Shown: in pieces, positions 60,401-64,000 of the stretch
Layout of the letters: every line of letters starts with the position of its first letter
Numbering within the stretch: the stretch's first letter is position 1
Assembly: GCA_030272585.1 (NCBI GenBank)
Contig: BSYQ01000004.1
Location: 5,456,001 to 5,520,000 of the forward strand
Length of the DNA: 64,000 bases
DNA from: Bryopsis sp. KO-2023
Lineage: Eukaryota; Chlorophyta; Ulvophyceae; Bryopsidales; Bryopsidaceae
Direction of reading: 5' to 3'
Notes under the pieces: generated by a model
Database searches by the model: none
Seen by the model: only the letters and a program-made list of their open reading frames with translations
Told to the model about the DNA's origin: nothing
Translations under genes and position numbers: made by a program

Positions 60401-61867
60401 CCCACTGAGCCGGTCGAGCCAACCGAGCCCACTGAGCCGGTCGAGCCAACCGAGCCCACTGAGCCTACTGAGCCCACTGAGCCCACTGAGCCGGTCGAGC
60501 CGGTCGAGCCAACCGGGCCCACACCAACCGCACCAGTCGTGGGAACAAAAAAAGACCCTTGCGTTGGAGCAGTGGATACTTCCTGCAGTGCCTACTCTAC
60601 TTTGGAGATTGAAGTCACCGCTGGCAGATGCTCTGGAACTGCAAGCGCTGATTGCAAGGTTGGTAGAACACCAAGAAGTCCTGAATCTTACTTCAACAAT
60701 ATCCCACAACCTGCGGGTCTTAGGGGTCGATGCAAGGGTGTCTGAGGATGGTTGTCTTGTTGGATCAGGCTGTGAGCGAATCGACAAACGCCTTCGAGGA
60801 AAGCTTCAAGGATTGGTTTTCAGATAAGGGTGGATGTGACAGTGGAAAGGCTGAGACTGCCTCCATTGCCATTGCCACAGCCATCGCCAAGATATGGGCG
60901 AACGCTGCCGTGAAGGTCACTTGCGATGGCATGGGATTTGCTTGCGGATGGTCTATTGCAGGGGGTGAAGCATGGGCCATGGCGTTTGCAGAAGCTCTGG
61001 CTCAAGCAGCTGCGGAGGCTGGGGCGGGAGACTCTGTGGAAGGTTTCTGTTTCGCTGACGTCAGGGCCGTTTCCACTGTGATCGCTCAAGTTGCAGCCAC
61101 GGCTCAGGCCGATGCGTGCACCTCTGAAGGAACTGTGGAGGATTTTGAGGCATCGTATGCAGTGGCAGTCCAGAAAGGGATTGCGAAAGCTTTCGCCGGT
61201 GCAGTTGCGAGCTCTTGCACGAAAGGTGAGCCATCGACTTGCCTTCATGAATTCAAACAAGTAAATGACCAGTCCACAGCAAGTCAATCAGAGAGACGTG
61301 TGCATCAATTTGGAGTGCACCTAACACACCTCCCCAGCCGCCGCCGTCAGTGCGCTCTGTTGTGCAACATACAAAGCAGTGTCTTTCAGAGTGCCTTGGA
61401 GAATTACCACTTGAATTATGTGTTTCATCTGGAATGTTGGAACCTGTTTACACTTGAGTAGGTCGCTGTGGCTGCACACCTGAAGCCTGTTTCGAGTCTG
61501 TTTTTTTTTGCCAGCTCATCGATTGTCACTGTCATGGCTGGGTGCATTCACATGCCTTTTTCTGTTGCTGTCCCCAGATGGAGAGGCGAGTGCGAGCAGC
61601 AAATGTATCGGTGAGGCCGAGTCCACCACTAAAGGAAAGACCGACAAGGGTGGGGATGCTTGTGCAGGAGCCAGGCAGATCAAAGCCTGCGAGGGTGCCG
61701 GCAAAAAGATGTGCTGCGCCCCAGATTTTGATAAAAAGATTTGCTTTTGTGAGGGCTGTGATGGACCTTGGCTCAGGCGAAGCAAACTTGACTACGAAAA
61801 GGGAATCATGAGGACTTTCGAAGACAGATCGTCGAGGATGTGTTTCTGTTTGGATAGCTCCACATGA
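57488..61867 (+). CDS. Secreted cysteine-rich protein: two duplicated modules joined by a Thr-Glu-Pro linker
   Basis: I do not recognise the family. Seven exons keep frame (57488-57545, 57645-57781, 57882-58335, 58419-58697, 58803-60658, 60769-61225, 61578-61867), about 1,176 residues ending in TGA. Residues 1-20 (MKPACVVTAIALLLGVVYGG) are a signal peptide. Module 1 (exons 2-4) and module 2 (end of exon 5, exons 6-7) match part by part. (a) A short 4-Cys segment ends ASADCK. (b) A ~150-residue Ala-rich helical domain has six Cys (CD.GKAE, SCDGQGFACGW or TCDGMGFACGW, FCF.DVRA, ACT). (c) A ~90-residue domain has about 11 Cys (QIKAC, CCA.DF, C.C..C.GPW.R, CFC.D). Between them lie about 560 residues of TEP/VEP tripeptides. 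Splice positions are conserved between modules. The likely setting is an extracellular matrix, wall or adhesive protein; this is inference. Confidence 0.88.
58870..60520 (+). repeat. 9-bp CCACCGAGC-type minisatellite encoding Thr-Glu-Pro
   Basis: About 180 copies of a nine-base unit, mostly (C)CCACCGAG with variants giving VEP, SEP, IEP and KP. Higher-order blocks recur, for example near 59,140-59,240 and 59,340-59,460, indicating later duplication of longer units. The tract is GC-rich compared with everything around it and is free of stops in several other frames. Confidence 0.95.
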
Positions 61868-63253
61868 GAAAGTGTTTTCTTTTTTACTTTAAAAAAAAAA
61901 AGGTGTTATTTGATGTTCCAGTTTTATTCATTCTGTTTGAGAATAAATGATAGTTTTTTTTTGAGGGGTGTTTTTTCGAAAGGAGAGAAGAAGAAGAAGA
62001 GGAAGATTAGGGTGGGGAAAAAAAATTGATTACATGCTCCTGCATCCTACAGTCCGTGAGTCTGGGATGGGGTTTTGGATGCATGATTTAAACTAGGAAT
62101 TAATGGATCTTTTCTGGGGAAGAAAAAAAGGAAAGGTCATGTTTTTAGGTAGAACCAATTTCAAAAAACAAGACTTTTTTAATTTTTCCAATAGCGTAGA
62201 ATTTATGCAGGTACATTGCCTTAGTCCAACAGAGGGAAAATGTGACAGAAGGAATGTAATGCTTTTTGCCACATTATTATGATTTTTTTCTGGAGAAAAA
62301 AGAACCCATCTAACTTGTACTTCAATTTATCAACGTGTCAGTCAAGATTTCTTATTGTGGTGCAGAAACCTCGAGGAATATACATTTTTGGTGGAATATA
62401 TTTTTATTTCTTGTCGGCTAGGCTGCACAAAGAAGTGTTTTTCCAATCTGTTTGTTTCAGCCATGCACATATATTTTGTTATTTTAGTTCAAAAATTAAA
62501 TAAAAAACCCAAAAGAAATTGATTTTCTTCATTCCAAAACTTTCTCAAGCAGCACCATTCATCGGATATCTTCTGTCAATCAATCAACAATTGTACAGTT
62601 ACCGATCAGCTGTGCATAGAACAGCAGTATGCTCCATCACTGGAAATGAATAATATATTGTTAAGCTGCCAATGTATTGATGTTGCATAGTTTGTACAAC
62701 TGTTCTGTAACTTCACAGAATCAGGATACAACAGTTGAAATAACAATCGTTTCTGTTATGAATTTAGACTGGTGATTCCCACAACAAGATTTTCTGAGCA
62801 GAATATAATTCAACTTTTTCAAAAAAAAAAAAAAAAAAAAATCCTTCCTGTTGCTTTTCACAAACCAGAAAAGTTCCAAACAATCCCCAAGCGAAGTTCT
62901 GCGCAACGAAAATATTTCAGCTATTAACTGTAACACCAACAATCGAAAAACCAATACATCAACCCCCTCTGACTTGCTTGGTCATATACTTCGATTTGAA
63001 AAAAAACCCACTTTTTTTCACCTTTTTTTTTTCACTTGCTGCTAAGAAATAAAATCTGAAAATCCCAACTTTGACCGACGACGACCTGCCACCCAGAACC
63101 CCCCTCCACAAAAAAAAGAAAAAAAAAGGAATAAACTTCCTTTTTTGTGGATATGTTTTTTGCATATACCCATCCCCCTCAACAAAAAGAGATGGCAAAA
63201 ATAAATGAAAAAAAAAAAAAAACCCGCACCACCACCATGCATCGAAAACTCAC
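61868..63253. other. Intergenic spacer, no gene recognised
   Basis: AT-rich 3' flanks of two convergent genes. The aaataaatga near 61,942 is a plausible polyadenylation context for the secreted-protein gene. The remaining 3' exon or exons of the bromodomain gene must lie in this interval, but I could not identify them. Confidence 0.4.
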
Positions 63254-64000
63254 CCTAGAAAACCCCTGACCACCCTGGTACTAACGAACTTGGTTATAAA
63301 TTTGTCCAACTTTTCTGCCAATTTGTAGTAAACCGTGCTCTCCGCATTGTAAAACCTACAATTGTCAAACATACGTTTCCAGTCTGCCTGGAAAATATCC
63401 AGGGTGATGTAATAATTTTTCCTTTTCAGTCTGGCTTCGATGGTGCTAATGTCGATGGGGTTTGATATGATGGTGTAGTAGTCTGGGACGTCGGCTGGGT
63501 TGACTGGCTCCAGGAATGGCCAAGACTCCCCCCTTTTCTTGACCTCTCTCAAAACCAGGTCCATGAAATCTTCCAATCGTTCTGGGTTTGCATCGACGAC
63601 CTGGACATTACATTGCATCCAAGTTCGATACGAAAATCAAAATGATATGTTGCACCCAACTTGCTGAGGAAACGAGTGAGTGCTGTTTGACTCCGTCGCT
63701 CCACTCGAAAATATCCTATTTTCCCAAAGTTCCACTGACTGACTGATTGAGCTATCGAGAAGTTTAACTTCAGAAAAAAAAAAATACAATGAAAAGAAAG
63801 ATATACATATATGTATTAAAAAAAAGGAAACATCGATCAGTTTTGATATGTTTTGATGCAAGGCGAATGAATGTTCTGTTACGTTTTCGACACATAGATT
63901 TCCGTGCTCGCTTTCAATGATGACTGTTTGGCTGCTGGAGCACTGAAAATTGATGGAATTAAAACTATAACCTTATCATATAACTTCATTAGAAGGAGCA
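63254..64000 (-). CDS. Bromodomain protein (GCN5-type bromodomain), cut by the right edge
   Basis: The minus-strand exon 63254-63600 encodes a complete bromodomain: SWPFLEPVNPADVPDYY (ZA loop), TIISNPIDISTIEARL, then MFDNCRFYN with the acetyl-lysine-binding Asn, and YYKLAEKLDKF. It most resembles the bromodomain of GCN5/PCAF acetyltransferases, where it follows the catalytic domain. An upstream exon at 63883-63942 (CSSSQTVIIESEHGNLCVEN) joins in phase 0. That exon is not obviously GCN5-like, so another bromodomain protein is possible. The donor at 63,253 (gtgagt) shows that at least one more exon follows to the left. The role would be reading acetylated histones in the nucleus. Confidence 0.85.

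Noticed and set aside
58545-60827. Long open frames overlapping the TEP tract in another plus frame and on the minus strand (up to ~760 codons)
   Set aside because: They are by-products of a 9-bp repeat that has no stop in several frames. They lack splice continuity, start context and non-repeat protein content.

Overview
This is nuclear DNA from an intron-rich eukaryote, most likely a free-living protist or alga. I cannot place it more precisely. Coding exons are separated by GT-AG introns of about 100-600 bases. All three standard stop codons close recognisable genes, so the code is standard. Introns and spacers are full of homopolymers (T/A runs, some G/C runs) and minisatellites. Nothing looks bacterial, organellar or viral.

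Layout, left to right. (1) A minus-strand coiled-coil-like gene cut by the left edge (start 990). (2) A spacer holding a 53-bp inverted repeat pair (1,261-2,780). (3) A plus-strand membrane-anchored Rossmann-fold protein (3,080-4,971). (4) MMS19, the cytosolic Fe-S assembly HEAT-repeat factor, about 16 exons (6,636-13,775). (5) A weakly supported small membrane protein (15,289-15,854). (6) A 4-kb repeat cluster (16.4-20.6 kb) with four related hairpin elements. (7) A minus-strand peroxisomal acyl-activating enzyme of the plant AAE17/18 type, 15 exons, ending in SKL (27,718 to 20,890). (8) A 5S rRNA gene (27,997-28,112) in the spacer between the divergent AAE and ketoacyl synthase genes. (9) A mitochondrial-type beta-ketoacyl-ACP synthase, 10 exons (28,365-32,176). 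(10) A two-RRM protein (32,468-34,302). (11) A minus-strand acidic coiled-coil protein (38,657 to 35,882), divergent from (12) the DNA polymerase delta catalytic subunit, 19 exons (39,602-49,120). (13) An inverted, internally deleted duplicate of sequences from 6.5-7.9 kb and 19.9-20.6 kb (about 49.66-51.74 kb), containing a broken 5' MMS19 fragment. (14) A 1,156-residue intronless DUF4470 plus MYND-finger protein (52,222-55,692). (15) A secreted, cysteine-rich, internally duplicated protein with a ~560-residue Thr-Glu-Pro linker (57,488-61,867). (16) A minus-strand bromodomain gene cut by the right edge.

The genes are housekeeping functions (replication, Fe-S delivery to replication and repair enzymes, fatty acid synthesis and activation, RNA binding, chromatin) and do not form a pathway cluster. 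MMS19 and polymerase delta are functionally linked, because MMS19 delivers Fe-S clusters to DNA polymerases and helicases. The most unusual content is the duplicated secreted TEP protein, the four hairpin elements at 18.4-19.8 kb, and the composite inverted duplication. Exon coordinates were read by eye from splice signals, reading phase and remembered family sequences. Where a complete exon chain keeps frame I say so.
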